A DNA stretch of 10,613 nucleotides from Actinoplanes liguriensis (GCA_000715855.1 KL571199.1:1-10613); one strand, 5' to 3'; positions 1 to 5,090 are shown, counted from the first letter of the stretch. Numbers and translations: made by a program. Notes: generated from the letters alone by a model not told the origin.

Positions 1-68
1 CCGAAGGCTCACATAGGGGTGTGTTGAGGCGTACGCATATCGTGACGATGGGCAAGAAACGGACCGGG

Positions 69-479
69 TTAGACGTCAGGCCAGCGCAGATGCCACCGAT
101 CACCCGGATATACCGCCGCGGTCCCGTCGGCTTCTATCACCCAGAAGACCGGCACCCCGTCCGGGATGTCGTGGGCGGCGCGCTCCTCCGCGGTAGGCAT
201 GCGGATGGTCACGGTTGCGCCGGCGGGCGGTATCAGATCCTGGCGGTCGGGCTGTTCGCGCACTACTACACCATGACCCCGTTCGACGACGACAAGGCCC
301 TCCTGGCGTAACACGGCGACGGCGCGTCGAACAGTTTCCCGTGCCAGGCCGAGCTCTTCGATCAAAGTTCGCTCGGACGGTAGGCGCTGGCCGGTGCGGT
401 AGGTGCCGTTGAGGATGTCGGCGCGCAGGCGGGCGGCGAGTTGCTCGTAGAGGCTGCCGCCGGACTGCGGAGTGATCAC
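69..479 (-). CDS. GntR-family transcriptional repressor, short form
   Basis: This 136-residue protein carries a complete N-terminal GntR winged helix-turn-helix at about residues 9-72. The signature elements are LYEQLAARLRADI, the G-x-RLPSER turn, and the recognition helix LARETVRRAVAVLRQEGLV. The C-terminal part, with PPAGATVTIRMPT and a DGVPVFWVI strand, resembles the start of a UTRA effector-binding domain. It is much shorter than the usual 230-250 residue HutC-type regulators, so ligand sensing may be reduced or lost. The start is a GTG with no Shine-Dalgarno in front. A TANNNT-type -10 hexamer ends 6 bases upstream, which fits leaderless translation, common in actinobacteria. Two copies of a 13-bp operator-like repeat lie upstream, so autorepression is likely. 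Short GntR proteins of this kind act as copy-number or lysogeny-type repressors in actinobacterial elements. The regulated target is inferred. Confidence 0.9.
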   Translation of the reverse strand: MITPQSGGSLYEQLAARLRADILNGTYRTGQRLPSERTLIEELGLARETVRRAVAVLRQEGLVVVERGHGVVVREQPDRQDLIPPAGATVTIRMPTAEERAAHDIPDGVPVFWVIEADGTAAVYPGDRWHLRWPDV

Positions 480-485
480 CGCACG

Positions 486-513
486 ACCGTATGGGTGGCC
501 GTCCGGACGTCTA
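486..513 (-). promoter_or_regulatory. Putative leaderless promoter of the GntR gene
   Basis: Read on the minus strand, a -10 hexamer TACGGT lies at 486-491, 6 bases before the GTG start at 479. A -35-like TAGACG (four of six matches to TTGACA) lies at 508-513, with a 16-bp spacer. Transcription would begin at or next to the start codon. The -35 lies inside the left copy of the 13-bp repeat, so a protein bound there would block RNA polymerase. Hexamers this short occur by chance; the fit of spacing, start codon and operator is what supports the call. Confidence 0.5.
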
Positions 514-538
514 GTGGTGGGGATATCCGGACGTCTAG
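502..538. promoter_or_regulatory. Tandem operator-like repeat (two copies of TCCGGACGTCTAG)
   Basis: The 13-bp sequence TCCGGACGTCTAG occurs exactly at 502-514 and again at 526-538, 24 bp start to start, in the 74-bp gap between the GntR gene and the membrane-protein gene. The right copy continues into the palindrome GTCTAGAC at 533-540, followed by CAC. GTCTAGAC is the core of the operator consensus ACTGGTCTAGACCACT bound by the HutC-type GntR regulator DasR of Streptomyces. GT-n-TA-n-AC dyads are typical of GntR/HutC sites in general. This is the best candidate operator for the adjacent GntR protein. Confidence 0.7.
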
Positions 539-553
539 ACCACCATGATCCGT

Positions 554-1126
554 CTATTCCTTGTCGAGGCCGAGGACGCTCGCAGCGACCTGGGCGCCTT
601 TGGCGAGGCCGTTCGCGAAGTCGGGGACGGCGGCAACGCCTGCTTCAAGGACGACCAGGCGTTTCTCGATGGTGCTGAGGGTGACGATTCCTTCGGCGGC
701 GAGCCGGTTGTTGACGGCGACTTGTTCGGCGAGCTCGCTGATCTGTTTTGCGTTTGCTTCGCCGATGCCGGCGTTGGTTTCGGCGCGAACGACGGCGCGG
801 CGCATGAGGGCCCGGGATTGGCGGCCGAGGCGTTCGAGTCCGGCGAGGAGGATGAAGCCGAGTGCGGCGGCGACGAGGCCGATAGCGGCGAGGGTGCCGA
901 ACATTTGGGCGTCGGGGTCGTTGAGGCCGCCGCCGTTTTCGGCGATGACGGCGATGGCGAGGCTGCCGACGTATTCGAGGGCGAGGATGGCGAGGCCGGT
1001 CCAGAAGAGGCGGTTGGACCAGCGGCGGATGCCGGTTTCGGTGTCGTCGGCGGGGAGTCCGGTTTCGGCGGGGTGTGGTTCGTGGAGGGTGCGTAGGTCT
1101 CGGGTGTCGTCTCCTGCCAGGTGCAT
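554..1126 (-). CDS. Two-pass membrane protein with C-terminal coiled-coil-like region
   Basis: The product has 190 residues. A polar N-terminus of about 38 residues is followed by two hydrophobic helices at about 40-62 (LFWTGLAILALEYVGSLAIA) and 76-97 (FGTLAAIGLVAAALGFILLA). A long helical tail with heptad-like spacing follows, around ISELAEQVAVNNRLAAE and IVTLSTIEKRLVVLEAGV. I chose the ATG at 1126 because GGGGAGG lies 5 bases upstream. The open frame continues to 1429, but that extension has no ribosome site and crosses several dyads. I do not recognise a family. It sits directly upstream of the GntR gene in the same direction, with 74 bp and the operator repeats between them, so the two may be differently regulated. 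Membrane proteins at phage regulatory ends are often accessory or superinfection-exclusion genes; that role is a guess here. Confidence 0.8.
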   Translation of the reverse strand: MHLAGDDTRDLRTLHEPHPAETGLPADDTETGIRRWSNRLFWTGLAILALEYVGSLAIAVIAENGGGLNDPDAQMFGTLAAIGLVAAALGFILLAGLERLGRQSRALMRRAVVRAETNAGIGEANAKQISELAEQVAVNNRLAAEGIVTLSTIEKRLVVLEAGVAAVPDFANGLAKGAQVAASVLGLDKE

Positions 1127-1400
1127 GGGTGCCTCCCCGTGTCTTGTTTCGATCACGTTACGAGATCGCATGGTGGCTACCGGTGTTCTGCTGTGACCGG
1201 TTACGGGGAAACTTTCAGAATCAAGTTTTCGGCCGGGGTCGCTGTATTCGCTTGACTGATTCCAGTCAGCGCCTGGCGGGATCGTCCGTCCAGACGGGGG
1301 TTGTGTCAGCCGTTCGTTTGTTCTAACGCACACGGCGTCCGGTTTGCTGGTGGCGCAACTATCGGCGGCGGAATGGCTCAACGAGACGCGACCATCTGCG
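1127..1400. promoter_or_regulatory. Dyad-rich intergenic regulatory stretch
   Basis: This stretch has no convincing gene on either strand. It contains several inverted repeats: CGATC/GATCG arms at 1150-1168; two ACCGGT sites 17 bp apart at 1179-1184 and 1196-1201; AAACTT/AAGTTT arms at 1209-1228; TGACTG/CAGTCA arms at 1253-1268; and CCGTC/GACGG arms at 1286-1297. A TANNNT hexamer (TAACGT, minus strand, 1155-1160) and an SD (GGGGAGG, 1132-1138) lead into the membrane-protein gene. It most likely holds the leftward promoter and operators for that gene. Which dyads are functional cannot be told from sequence. Confidence 0.5.
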
Positions 1401-1427
1401 GAAACGGCTCGGGTTTCAACCCGTTTC
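1401..1427 (-). terminator. Nested hairpin at the end of the MazG operon
   Basis: Immediately at and after the stop codon of the last operon gene lie outer arms GAAACGG (1401-1407) and CCGTTTC (1421-1427). They enclose a tight inner stem CGGGTT/AACCCG (1410-1423). There is no clear T-run, which is usual for high-GC actinobacterial terminators. Position and stem strength suggest transcription termination or 3'-end protection. GTTTCAAC is also present twice in direct orientation (1413-1420 and 1423-1430), so part of the symmetry may come from a repeat. Confidence 0.5.
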
Positions 1428-1644
1428 AACGTCCACCCGGTGGCGACTCGTGGCCGACCCGGTACGCCGCATCCGCCTCGGTCTTGCCGTACGGCCGATC
1501 AGAGACGACGATCGCGTACTGCCCGTCGCCGGTTTCGGCCTCGCGGACGTAGATGGCGCCGCCCGGCATCGCCTCCAATGCCGCACGGAGCGCATCCCGG
1601 TCGAGCCGGCCACGCTGAGGTGAGACGACTACCCGGTGGGTCAC
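1426..1644 (-). CDS. Hypothetical protein, 72 aa
   Basis: This is the last gene of the leftward MazG operon. It reads from a GTG, MTHRVVVSPQRGRLDRDALR, into an alternating hydrophobic segment GGAIYVREAETGDGQYAIVV and ends PPGGR. A compact alpha/beta fold is plausible. I do not recognise a family. The start has no SD but overlaps by 4 bp (GTGA) the end of a 12-codon minicistron that bridges the gap from the upstream gene. A TACAGT hexamer (1651-1656) also lies 6 bases upstream, so leaderless initiation is an alternative. A strong hairpin follows the stop codon, which supports this being the true operon end. Confidence 0.7.
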   Translation of the reverse strand: MTHRVVVSPQRGRLDRDALRAALEAMPGGAIYVREAETGDGQYAIVVSDRPYGKTEADAAYRVGHESPPGGR

Positions 1645-1679
1645 TGGATCACTGTAAGGCGCGCTGGTCGGTGGTTCAC
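1641..1679 (-). CDS. Possible 12-codon bridging minicistron
   Basis: A GTG at 1679 overlaps the TGA of the upstream gene (GTGA). It opens a 12-codon frame, MNHRPARLTVIQ, whose TGA in turn overlaps the GTG of the next gene in the same 4-bp geometry. GGAG lies 8 bases upstream of the GTG. It therefore keeps ribosomes moving across what would be the only gap in this part of the operon. It could be a translational bridge, the remnant of a lost gene, or chance. Confidence 0.35.
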   Translation of the reverse strand: MNHRPARLTVIQ

Positions 1680-2053
1680 CGTTGCGGCTCCAGGTCGTCG
1701 TCGGTGACGTGCTCATCGTCGTACACGCTGGCCGAGCACGACTTCGGGAAGCGGCAGCACCGCGGGTCGTAGTCGCCGTCAATTTCGGCGCCGGGCCAGT
1801 TCTCGACGCACGCCTTGAGCCGGCGGCGCGGCCGGGGCAGGGTGGCGAGCTGCTCGGGTGTCGGCCTCGGGCTGATGTAGTAGCCGCGCTCAAGCTCGGC
1901 TGCGATGGCCTCGGCCAGCCCGGCACGCCAGCTGTCGCTGCTGTCGACGATCCAGCACTGTCCGTCGGTGGCCGAGTCGTCGAACTCGGCGTACGCGGCG
2001 CCGCTGTCCCGGAGCAGGCCGGCGATGCGCTGGGCGAGTTCGGCCCCGGCCAT
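1676..2053 (-). CDS. Hypothetical protein with Cys cluster, 125 aa
   Basis: The protein begins MAGAELAQRIAGLLRDSG and has an amphipathic N-terminal half with two helices. A basic linker (RPRRRLKA) leads to a cysteine-containing C-terminal segment, with ACVENW followed by YDPRCCRFPKSCS. The spacing C-x(17)-CC-x(5)-C could bind a metal ion, but this is unproven. The tail is acidic (DDEHVTDDDLE). The start is the ATG sharing one base with the upstream stop (TGATG), so it is translationally coupled to its neighbour. No known function is recognisable. Its size and tail resemble small actinophage accessory proteins. Confidence 0.75.
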   Translation of the reverse strand: MAGAELAQRIAGLLRDSGAAYAEFDDSATDGQCWIVDSSDSWRAGLAEAIAAELERGYYISPRPTPEQLATLPRPRRRLKACVENWPGAEIDGDYDPRCCRFPKSCSASVYDDEHVTDDDLEPQR

Positions 2054-2433
2054 CACTCGTCGTCCTCGGTGAGCCAGTCGTCGTCGTGGTCGAACCCGGC
2101 CATGAACTCGCGGAACGTGGTGGCCCGTTCGACGTCTTCGCGTTCGGCGTCGTAACGGGTGTGGCCTACCTCGACCAGCGAGAGGCTGCATGGCTCGAAT
2201 TCGAGCTTGCCGTGCATGCCGGGCAGCGCTTGAATCCGCTGCAGGTCCGTGTCGCGGGAGGTGGCCGTCTCGTACGGGCCGAGCAGGTTGAGTTCGTAGT
2301 AGTCGTCGAAGTCGCCGAGGTAGGAGACAACCCGGATACTGGGCGGCCCGGAGCCGTCGTTGCCGTCGTGCGGGTCAGTCATGTCCAGGTAGCGGGAGCG
2401 CAGCATGGCCGGGTCGGGGCGGTGACCGGTCAC
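2053..2433 (-). CDS. Hypothetical acidic protein, 126 aa
   Basis: The frame starts at a GTG that overlaps the upstream stop by 4 bp (GTGA), the standard junction of this operon. Internal ATGs at 2406 and 2382 give 117- and 109-residue alternatives but have no better ribosome site. The mid-section RVVSYLGDFDDYYELNLLGP and SLSLVEVGHTRYD suggests mixed strands. The C-terminus is strongly acidic, FDHDDDWLTEDDE. I recognise no family. The acidic tail is shared in character with the next gene downstream. Confidence 0.7.
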   Translation of the reverse strand: MTGHRPDPAMLRSRYLDMTDPHDGNDGSGPPSIRVVSYLGDFDDYYELNLLGPYETATSRDTDLQRIQALPGMHGKLEFEPCSLSLVEVGHTRYDAEREDVERATTFREFMAGFDHDDDWLTEDDE

Positions 2434-2738
2434 GACTTTGCCCAGCCGATGCCGTGCACAACCCACGCCGGACCGTCCGGAAGGTGCAGGGTTGCCTCGT
2501 CGTGCCCGTCGGGGCTGGACTGGATTTCGACGGTGCCGGCGCCGACCACGAGGGCATCGATGCGCCACTGCCCGGCGTCGGTGTACCGCACGTGCAGAAC
2601 GGTGCCGTCCGAGACGGCGATCAGGTCGTCGTCGTAGGCGCTCTCGTCGGACAGCTCGAACTCTTCGGTGAGGTCGCCGCCGACCTTGATGATCGGGGTG
2701 TCGTCGTCGAGGGTGCCGCTGATGGTGATCGGTATCAG
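2430..2738 (-). CDS. Hypothetical protein, 102 aa, probable CTG start
   Basis: The frame runs from IPITISGTLDDDTPIIKVGG through EEFELSDESAYDDDLIAVSD and DGTVLHVRYTDAGQWRID to GIGWAKS. It has no ATG, GTG or TTG near its beginning. A CTG lies 7 bases after a perfect AAGGAGG (2746-2752) and overlaps the upstream stop by 4 bp (CTGA), the same geometry as the ATGA and GTGA junctions around it. The pattern of a short beta strand, 'GDLTEEF', a 'DGTVL.VRY' strand and 'W.I' recalls a small beta-rich protein that I have seen repeatedly in actinobacterial phages, of unknown function. The reverse-complement frame is an open but valine-rich shadow. Confidence 0.75.
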   Translation of the reverse strand: MIPITISGTLDDDTPIIKVGGDLTEEFELSDESAYDDDLIAVSDGTVLHVRYTDAGQWRIDALVVGAGTVEIQSSPDGHDEATLHLPDGPAWVVHGIGWAKS

Positions 2739-2947
2739 ATCTCCACCTCCTTGCCGGTGGTCGACAGGTACCAGGCGAGAAACGTCTCCGGGTTGCTCTG
2801 GACGGCGACCGCCATCTTGAGCGCGAGGTCGCCGGCCGCTCGCCGGTCGACATCGTTGAGCCGTTGCTCTTCGTTGGTGTCGTAGTAGGCCATGGTCTCG
2901 GCGCCGCCCGCCACGAGTTCAACGGCGTATTTCTCGATGTTGTCCAT
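2735..2947 (-). CDS. Hypothetical helical protein, 70 aa
   Basis: The product is MDNIEKYAVELVAGGAETMA followed by a charged stretch, a second helix (LALKMAVAVQ) and FLAWYLSTTGKEVEI. It looks all-helical and soluble. The ATG at 2947 shares one base with the upstream stop (TGATG). The final codons AAG-GAG-GTG double as the SD for the CTG-started gene downstream. No family is recognised. Confidence 0.75.
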   Translation of the reverse strand: MDNIEKYAVELVAGGAETMAYYDTNEEQRLNDVDRRAAGDLALKMAVAVQSNPETFLAWYLSTTGKEVEI

Positions 2948-3150
2948 CAGGCGTCCGCCTCGTCGGCCGGCACGAGCTGTGCGGTGGTGACCCGGCACTC
3001 CTCGTCCTCGGCCGGGAAACCGGCGACGTGGCCGCGGGGGAACGCAACGATGCTTTCGGACTTGATCCAGTCCTGCTTGATGTAGATGCCGTACTCCCTG
3101 CGCTGACGGTGCCAGACGCGCTGGCCTTCGCGGAACTGATGGTCGGTCAT
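2947..3150 (-). CDS. Hypothetical small basic/beta protein, 67 aa
   Basis: The N-terminal MTDHQFREGQRVWHRQRREY followed by GIYIKQDWIKSESIVAFPRG has the look of a small SH3-like barrel (turn 'F..GQRV.H', then alternating strands). This shape is common among nucleic-acid-associated or scaffold-like small phage proteins. The ATG overlaps the upstream stop by 4 bp (ATGA). The fold call comes only from residue pattern and is weak; the gene itself is well supported by frame and junctions. Confidence 0.72.
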   Translation of the reverse strand: MTDHQFREGQRVWHRQRREYGIYIKQDWIKSESIVAFPRGHVAGFPAEDEECRVTTAQLVPADEADA

Positions 3151-3329
3151 GCGGGCACCCGCCCTTCGGCGATCAGCTGGTCGGCCATGGCGTAGCACTG
3201 GGCCCGGTCTTCAGCCTTGGCCTGCCCCGTGTCCCATTCCTCGGCGCCGCAGCGCTGCATAACCGCACCACCGCCGTCCTGGTCATGGAAGTGGACGTAC
3301 AGGTGCCGGGCAAGTTCGTCGCGGTCCAT
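3147..3329 (-). CDS. Hypothetical protein, 60 aa
   Basis: The product MDRDELARHLYVHFHDQDGG continues through GAEEWDTGQAKAEDRAQCYA to MADQLIAEGRVPA. The 'W....A..R..Y..MAD.LI..G' pattern is one I associate with small actinobacterial phage proteins of unknown role. The ATG at 3329 shares a base with the upstream stop (TGATG), preceded by GAGGAAG. Residues QAKAEDR are identical to a segment in the gene immediately upstream, encoded by an exact 15-bp repeat. Confidence 0.72.
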   Translation of the reverse strand: MDRDELARHLYVHFHDQDGGGAVMQRCGAEEWDTGQAKAEDRAQCYAMADQLIAEGRVPA

Positions 3330-3491
3330 CACGCTTCCTCCTCGTCGTTGGGGTCTTCGTGCCATGTGTCGCTGATGTCGCCGGACGGCTCGTAGGTGGT
3401 GCCGTCAGGCTCGGTGACGGTGGTGGTCTCGTCCATGTCCGACAGGTAGGCGTCGAGCAGGTGGTCGACCCGATCCTCAGCCTTGGCCTGC
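3211..3491. repeat. Two copies of a 15-bp direct repeat in adjacent genes
   Basis: TCAGCCTTGGCCTGC occurs at 3211-3225 and 3477-3491, 266 bp apart. In the minus strand both copies are read in the same phase, and with flanking codons both encode QAKAEDR. Identity at the DNA level, including synonymous positions, is more than a chance peptide match would need. It may mark partial gene duplication or a recombination joint. Confidence 0.6.
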
Positions 3492-3577
3492 TCGTATTCG
3501 GCGCGGCTGACGGTGATGACGACCTTGCCGTAGGAACGGCCGATGAGGGTGATCGTGTCGCCGGTGGGCTCGGGCAT
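3329..3577 (-). CDS. Hypothetical protein, 82 aa, acidic C-terminus
   Basis: The first half, GDTITLIGRSYGKVVITVSR, reads as two beta strands, then a helix EYEQAKAEDRVDHLLDAYLS, then an acidic, low-complexity tail ending HEDPNDEEEA. The tail codons GAG-GAG-GAA supply the ribosome site for the next gene. The ATG at 3577 shares one base with the upstream stop. No family is recognised; it shares the segment QAKAEDR with the next gene downstream. Confidence 0.73.
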   Translation of the reverse strand: MPEPTGDTITLIGRSYGKVVITVSRAEYEQAKAEDRVDHLLDAYLSDMDETTTVTEPDGTTYEPSGDISDTWHEDPNDEEEA

Positions 3578-3768
3578 CAGGCGACCTTCTCGAACTCGTC
3601 GGCGTGGAACCAGTCGGCCTCACCGGTGTCGGGATCAACAGCCCGAATGATCTCGCGGCTGGGGCAGAAGTCCCGGCCGGCGTCGGGGCACTCACCGACC
3701 GCCAGCACTTCGACGATCTGTGAGGTGTCGCGGTCACGGGCCTGGTCGCCTGTCCTGAAGGTGGTCAC
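3577..3768 (-). CDS. Hypothetical protein, 63 aa
   Basis: The protein reads MTTFRTGDQARDRDTSQIVE, then VLAVGECPDAGRDFCPSREI, then DPDTGEADWFHADEFEKVA. The opening 'F..GD.ARDRDT..I..VL' and the closing 'W....EFEKV' are typical of small SH3-like barrel proteins. Two cysteines lie 8 apart. The GTG start overlaps the upstream stop by 4 bp and follows GGAGGTG in the upstream coding tail. No function can be given. Confidence 0.72.
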   Translation of the reverse strand: MTTFRTGDQARDRDTSQIVEVLAVGECPDAGRDFCPSREIIRAVDPDTGEADWFHADEFEKVA

Positions 3769-4013
3769 GCGGTCACCTCCCCGAGTCGGCCCGCGATCTG
3801 CTCCGCGGTGACGTCCCGCCCGGCGCTGGCCTTGACCTGCTCGGCGCTGATCGGCTGCCGCAGGATTTCGGCGGCGACGTCCCGGTTGAGGACGGTCGTG
3901 CCGCCGAACTGGATGCGGTCGAGGGCGGTGTCGAGGTCGACCTGGCCGGTGACGTAGTGGGCGCGGATGCTCAGGACGGCGGCGTCGGTGAGGTCTGTGA
4001 TCGGCGTGGGCAT
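3765..4013 (-). CDS. Hypothetical helical protein, 82 aa
   Basis: The sequence begins MPTPITDLTDAAVLSIRAHY, contains a second helix DLDTALDRIQ and a repeated-looking C-terminal half, ISAEQVKASAGRDV followed by TAEQIAGRLGEV. The two (S/T)AEQ segments suggest short paired helices, possibly DNA- or protein-binding. The ATG at 4013 shares a base with the upstream stop (TGATG). The family is unrecognised. Confidence 0.73.
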   Translation of the reverse strand: MPTPITDLTDAAVLSIRAHYVTGQVDLDTALDRIQFGGTTVLNRDVAAEILRQPISAEQVKASAGRDVTAEQIAGRLGEVTA

Positions 4014-4276
4014 CAGCGGTCATCCATTCCCGGGTAGTCCGGCGCACCGATCGCGGCGTAGATCTGCCGATGAGCCTCCTCGTACAGCTCGCAGTCGGAG
4101 AACTTGGAGCCACCCCGGTAGGCGGTCCGGATCTCGCTTTCGGTGGACAGGAAGTCCAGCGCGGACATGATCAGCGCGTACTGGTCGGCGCTCACGGCGA
4201 GCACCTTCACGGCGGCCGGCGGGACGAGGCGGGCGCCGGCGGTGCCCTGGTGGTCGATGACTTCGGTTAGGTTCAC
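4013..4276 (-). CDS. Hypothetical protein, 87 aa
   Basis: From the GTG the product reads MNLTEVIDHQGTAGARLVPP, then KVLAVSADQYALIMSALDFL, then helical STESEIRTAYRGGSKFSDCE and a helix LYEEAHRQIYAAIG. The GTG overlaps the upstream stop by 4 bp and follows GAGGAGAAG inside the upstream coding tail. 'VSADQYALIMSALDFLSTE' followed by a basic stretch could be a small helical regulator, but no helix-turn-helix is convincing. Function unknown. Confidence 0.75.
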   Translation of the reverse strand: MNLTEVIDHQGTAGARLVPPAAVKVLAVSADQYALIMSALDFLSTESEIRTAYRGGSKFSDCELYEEAHRQIYAAIGAPDYPGMDDR

Positions 4277-4464
4277 AGCTTCTCCTCGTTCATGTTGACC
4301 TGGTGGACGGTGTAGTTGGCAGGCGTGCCGCGATCCTGCGCGCTCTCCCGGAGGTCGCGGGCTGTGTCGTCGGCGTCGTAGAGGCTGGTGAACACGCTGG
4401 TGTCGGCGACGGTGGGGCTGGCGGTGCCTTGCGGCCACTCGAGCACTACGTATCGGGCGTTCAT
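4273..4464 (-). CDS. Hypothetical protein, 63 aa
   Basis: The product MNARYVVLEWPQGTASPTVA continues through DTSVFTSLYDADDTARDLRE to a short strand ANYTVHQVNMNEEKL. The pattern strand-loop-helix-strand, with 'SLYDADDTARDL', resembles small alpha/beta proteins that are frequent in actinophages. It is the second gene of the operon, 16 bp after the MazG stop, with its own strong SD (AGGAG) inside a 12-bp sequence that also precedes the MazG gene. Confidence 0.75.
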   Translation of the reverse strand: MNARYVVLEWPQGTASPTVADTSVFTSLYDADDTARDLRESAQDRGTPANYTVHQVNMNEEKL

Positions 4465-4468
4465 GTGC

Positions 4469-4480
4469 GCTCCTAGCTGC
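4469..4480 (-). promoter_or_regulatory. Start-associated repeat, copy 1 (GCAGCTAGGAGC)
   Basis: On the minus strand GCAGCTAGGAGC ends 4 bases before the ATG at 4464. The identical 12 bases end 4 bases before the MazG ATG at 5086. The conserved stretch extends well beyond an SD. It recalls the start-associated sequence GGGATAGGAGCCC described in cluster K mycobacteriophages. Confidence 0.6.
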
Positions 4481-5086
4481 TCAGGAATGGGTGTCGGACA
4501 GGGTGCGTCCGCCGTGCTGGAAGCTGCGGGTCCGGTTGTAGGCGATTTTGCGCTCGTACTCGAAGGTCAGATCGAGGCCGAACTTCCCGGCGGTGGTGGC
4601 GAGCGCGCGCAGCATGTTGGCGGCCAGGTCGTCGCGGGTTTTCCAGGTGACGATGATGCTCGCGGCCTTCTCGTGGAGCCATGCGATGTGATCACCGAAG
4701 GAGACGGCCGTGGTGGGGATGGGGGATACGTCGCCCAGTTGGCAGTCCATGTCGAACGGCGTGATCTCGAAGATGTCGCACATGTCCAGCAGCCGGATCA
4801 GCGCGTCGGCCAGCTCGGAGCCGACACCCTCGGGCTTCGGATGGACCATGTCGCCCTCGACCCATGACTCGGTCGCGTCGACCAGCCGGTGATCCCGGTA
4901 CGCCTCCAGCGCCTCGCTGATCTCGGAGTGCAGTAGGGCGATGTAGTCGCCCCACGTGTTGCCGCCGGGCCCGCCTTCGGCCGGTCGGTGGCCTTTCTCG
5001 ATGTTGTTGGCGCGGATCTCGGCGGTCATGTCGCCGAGGGTCTTGCGGTAGTCGAGGCGGTGAGTGTGCGGGTTCAGGTAGCTCAT
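4481..5086 (-). CDS. MazG-like nucleoside triphosphate pyrophosphohydrolase
   Basis: This 201-residue protein has the all-alpha NTP pyrophosphatase signature. An E55-x-x-E58 motif lies in HSEISEALEAYRD and an E91-x-x-D94 motif in GSELADALIRLLDMCD; these acidic residues bind Mg2+ for hydrolysis of an NTP to NMP and pyrophosphate. A second helical segment (about residues 135-200) ends KIAYNRTRSFQHGGRTL, a motif typical of phage MazG proteins. The start is the ATG at 5086, preceded by TAGGAG; an upstream in-frame ATG at 5104 lacks a ribosome site. It heads the left operon and has its own promoter region. Phage MazG-like enzymes are thought to adjust nucleotide or ppGpp pools during infection. 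The substrate here is unknown. Confidence 0.88.
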   Translation of the reverse strand: MSYLNPHTHRLDYRKTLGDMTAEIRANNIEKGHRPAEGGPGGNTWGDYIALLHSEISEALEAYRDHRLVDATESWVEGDMVHPKPEGVGSELADALIRLLDMCDIFEITPFDMDCQLGDVSPIPTTAVSFGDHIAWLHEKAASIIVTWKTRDDLAANMLRALATTAGKFGLDLTFEYERKIAYNRTRSFQHGGRTLSDTHS

Positions 5087-5090
5087 GGGT

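Noticed and set aside
1..68. Left edge, downstream of the GntR gene
   Set aside because: I see no gene, hairpin or repeat that can be supported in these bases.
70..77. Third copy of the GACGTCTA core (inverted) at the 3' end of the GntR gene
   Set aside because: Only 8 bases match, they lie in coding sequence around the stop codon, and chance is a sufficient explanation.
545..1096. Plus-strand open frame of 183 codons, very acidic and glycine-rich
   Set aside because: It is the antisense shadow of the membrane/coiled-coil gene. Its composition comes from reading a GC-rich gene backwards, and it has no ribosome site.
1127..1429. N-terminal extension of the membrane protein to 291 residues
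   Set aside because: The extension lacks an SD and crosses several inverted repeats and the terminator hairpin. The ATG at 1126 has GGGGAGG at ideal spacing.
2422..2433. Perfect 12-bp palindrome GTGACCGGTCAC, similar to GTGACCGGTTAC at 1193-1204
   Set aside because: It is made up of the overlapping start and stop codons of two genes plus adjoining codons. ACCGGT sites occur about as often as expected for this base composition, so a shared operator is not supported.
2053..2922. 289-codon minus-strand frame spanning 2053-2922
   Set aside because: Its upstream two thirds are an arginine-rich out-of-frame reading of the two neighbouring genes. Only the part from the GTG at 2433 has natural composition.
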